From an uncultured Coriobacteriales bacterium (GTDB lineage Bacteria > Actinomycetota > Coriobacteriia > Coriobacteriales > UMGS124): 7,116 nucleotides of DNA. The DNA is taken from positions 1-7,116 of the forward strand of contig CABQHM010000101.1 of the NCBI GenBank assembly GCA_902464015.1, written 5' to 3'. Numbering within the stretch: position 1 is the stretch's first letter; each line of letters opens with the position of its first letter. The position numbers were made by a program, and so were the translations under genes. The notes below the pieces were generated by a model. It was not told the DNA's origin and made no database searches. It worked only from the letters and a program-made list of their open reading frames with translations. Shown in pieces: positions 5,484-7,116 of the stretch.

Positions 5484-7085
5484 ATGGGTTGTGGGATGTT
5501 TTGTTTTCAGTGCGAGCAGACCGCCGGCGGCAAGGCATGCGCTGGTCGCGCCGGTGTGTGCGGAAAGACCGCCGAGGTCGCCGGCCTGCAGGATGAGCTG
5601 ACGGGTGCGCTCGTGGGCCTGGCCCGCGCTTGGTGCGCCAAGGGCAAGGCTACAGTGTGCGACAGCGCCTCGACGCTCGTGGAGCATGCGCTGTTCGCCA
5701 CGCTGACCAACGTCGACTTCGACGCCGTGGACATCGCCGCCCTCATCGCCCAGGTACGCGAGCGCTCTGCTCACGCCGCCGGCAGCGCGGCCGCGGTGGC
5801 CGAGCTCGACATGGCGCAGGTATGGGACGCCCAGGAAGACGTGCGCAGCCTGAAGTCGCTTCTCCTTTTTGGCATGCGCGGCATCGCGGCGTACGCCTAT
5901 CACGCCCGTATCCTTGGCAAGACGGCAAACGCCGAAGTAGACACCTTCCTCATGCGCGGCTTGGCCGCCCTGGGCGACGACCTTGGGGCAGACGCGCTCC
6001 TGCCGCTCGTACTTGAGGCTGGCGGGGTCAACGCCACCTGCATGCGCCTGCTCGATGAGGGCAACCTCGGGCATTTCGGCTCACCTGCGCCCACGCAGGT
6101 GGAGCTCTCGGTGGAACCCGGCCCGTTCGTCGTCATCTCTGGCCATGACCTGGCCGACCTGGAGCAGCTCCTCGAGCAGACTGACGGCCGCGGCGTCAAC
6201 GTGTACACCCATGGCGAGATGCTGCCCGGCCATGCGTATCCCGCGCTCAAGGCGCACCCGCAGCTCAAGGGTAACTTCGGCGGCGCTTGGCAGACCCAAC
6301 AGACCGACTTCGCCGACATTCCCGCGCCTGTGGTGTTTACCACGAACTGCCTCATGCCGCCCAAGGCGAGCTATGCCGATCGCGTGTTCGTCACCGGCCC
6401 CGTGGCTTACCCGGGCATGGAGCGCGTGGATGAGGGCGCCGAGGGCAAGAAGGACTTCTCTCGCGTTGTCGAGCGCGCCCTTGAGCTGGGCGGATATGCT
6501 GAGCGCCAGGAGCGCACGGGCATCAACGGCGGCTCTGTGGTGACGACAGGTTTCGGTCATGACGCCGTGATGGGCGTGGCCGGCCAGGTCATCGAGGCTG
6601 TGAAGTCGGGCGCCCTCAAGCACATCTTCCTTGTGGGCGGCTGCGACGGCGCTCGCTCTGGACGCAACTACTACACGGAGTTCGTGAAGGCGACCCCTGC
6701 CGATACGCTTGTGCTCACGCTTGCCTGTGGCAAGTACCGCTTCAACGACCTCGACCTGGGCTGCGTCCCGGGCACGGGGCTGCCCCGCCTGCTCGACATG
6801 GGGCAGTGCAACGACGCCTACAGCGCCGTGGTGGTGGCGCTCGCCCTGGCCGAGGCCTTTGGCTGCACGGTGAACGACCTGCCTCTGACGCTGGTGCTTT
6901 CCTGGTACGAGCAGAAGGCCGTCTCCATCCTGCTTACCCTGCTCAACCTGGGCATCAAGGGCATCTACCTGGGCCCGACGCTGCCCGCGTTCGTGAGCCC
7001 TGCGGTGCTCGACGTGCTCGTGAGCCAGTTCGACATCCACCCCACCACCACGCCCGACGCCGACCTCAAGGCGATCCTGGGGTAG
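5484..7085 (+). CDS. hcp: Hybrid cluster protein (hydroxylamine reductase)
   Basis: Hcp is a cytoplasmic iron-sulfur-oxygen protein that reduces hydroxylamine in vitro and is linked to NO reduction and nitrosative-stress defence. The 533 residues are full length. The N-terminal cluster cysteines are C7, C10, C19 and C26 (C-x2-C-x8-C-x6-C), shorter-spaced than in the E. coli-type enzyme (x11 in the middle), so a [4Fe-4S]-type cluster as in strict anaerobes is likely. All hybrid-cluster ligands can be placed by comparison with the Desulfovibrio protein: H221 (ISGHD), E245 (THGEMLPGH), C289 (TTNCLMPP), C387 (the persulfide cysteine, GGCDGARSGR), C415 (LACGKYRFN), C442 (MGQCNDAYSA), E476 and K478 (WYEQK). 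The short extension MGCG adds C3, not part of the usual set. No hcr reductase partner is visible, although the window ends 31 bp after the stop. Regulation is probably by the divergent Crp/Fnr protein through the dyad at 5404-5419. Confidence 0.98.
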   Translation: MGCGMFCFQCEQTAGGKACAGRAGVCGKTAEVAGLQDELTGALVGLARAWCAKGKATVCDSASTLVEHALFATLTNVDFDAVDIAALIAQVRERSAHAAGSAAAVAELDMAQVWDAQEDVRSLKSLLLFGMRGIAAYAYHARILGKTANAEVDTFLMRGLAALGDDLGADALLPLVLEAGGVNATCMRLLDEGNLGHFGSPAPTQVELSVEPGPFVVISGHDLADLEQLLEQTDGRGVNVYTHGEMLPGHAYPALKAHPQLKGNFGGAWQTQQTDFADIPAPVVFTTNCLMPPKASYADRVFVTGPVAYPGMERVDEGAEGKKDFSRVVERALELGGYAERQERTGINGGSVVTTGFGHDAVMGVAGQVIEAVKSGALKHIFLVGGCDGARSGRNYYTEFVKATPADTLVLTLACGKYRFNDLDLGCVPGTGLPRLLDMGQCNDAYSAVVVALALAEAFGCTVNDLPLTLVLSWYEQKAVSILLTLLNLGIKGIYLGPTLPAFVSPAVLDVLVSQFDIHPTTTPDADLKAILG

Positions 7086-7114
7086 GGGGCAGAGGGGTAG
7101 AGGGGCAGACGGGG
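7079..7114 (+). repeat. G-tract repeat at the hcp stop codon
   Basis: Five runs of at least four G (7079-7082, 7085-7089, 7094-7097, 7102-7105, 7111-7114) are separated by TA, CAGA, TAGA and CAGAC. Within this, the 8-bp unit GGGG(C/T)AGA is repeated three times in tandem (7086-7109). The TAG stop codon lies between the first two runs. This fits the consensus for a four-layer G-quadruplex on the mRNA-like strand. The sequence may continue beyond the window. Confidence 0.75.
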
Positions 7115-7116
7115 TG

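Noticed and set aside
6081..7040. 319-residue minus-strand open frame opposite hcp
   Set aside because: It is a shadow of hcp; the translation is His/Arg-rich with no recognisable motif.

Overview
The window reads as chromosome of a high-GC anaerobic bacterium. Coding regions are GC-rich with mostly G/C third positions, and there is a hybrid cluster protein (Hcp) next to a Crp/Fnr-type regulator. A high-GC Gram-positive anaerobe such as a member of the Coriobacteriia (Olsenella, Collinsella or Eggerthella type) would fit, but this is inference: no rRNA or other marker gene is present. No tRNA, rRNA, CRISPR array or complete insertion sequence was seen.

Layout. (1) 1-397 holds no convincing gene; it contains a few dyads, including a perfect 12-bp palindrome at 303-314. 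(2) 398-1546 (+) encodes a 382-residue protein of unknown function. Its central part looks like a module often seen in SEC-C-type bacterial proteins. (3) 1547-1680 is a convergent junction with two GC-rich hairpins, one a probable bidirectional terminator. (4) 1681-2457 (-) encodes a radical SAM protein of the COG0731 type. (5) 2458-3004 is a 547-bp non-coding stretch full of structure. It has a 211-bp segment bounded by 35-bp inverted repeats, then an array of three 25-bp palindromes with an exact 33-bp period. (6) 3005-4378 (+) encodes an AAA_14/DUF4143-type ATPase, preceded by a strong ribosome binding site. (7) 4379-4535 is a second convergent junction. (8) 4536-5252 (-) encodes a Crp/Fnr-family regulator. 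(9) 5253-5483 is a divergent control region with matching TGTTG-N6-CAACA dyads. (10) 5484-7085 (+) encodes Hcp with all hybrid-cluster ligands present. A G-quadruplex-type run of G-tracts begins at its stop codon.

How the parts fit. The regulator and hcp form a classical divergent regulator-target pair. The best dyad is centred 41.5 bp upstream of the start point predicted from the only promoter I can propose for hcp, which is the class II activator position. A weaker second dyad overlaps the proposed promoter of the regulator itself. This supports an HcpR-like circuit responding to nitrosative or redox stress. The ATPase region (about 2458-4378) looks like an accessory insertion: its codon use is visibly less GC-biased than the flanking genes, and it carries repeat structures absent elsewhere in the window. 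The palindrome array placed just upstream of the ATPase is the most unusual feature here.
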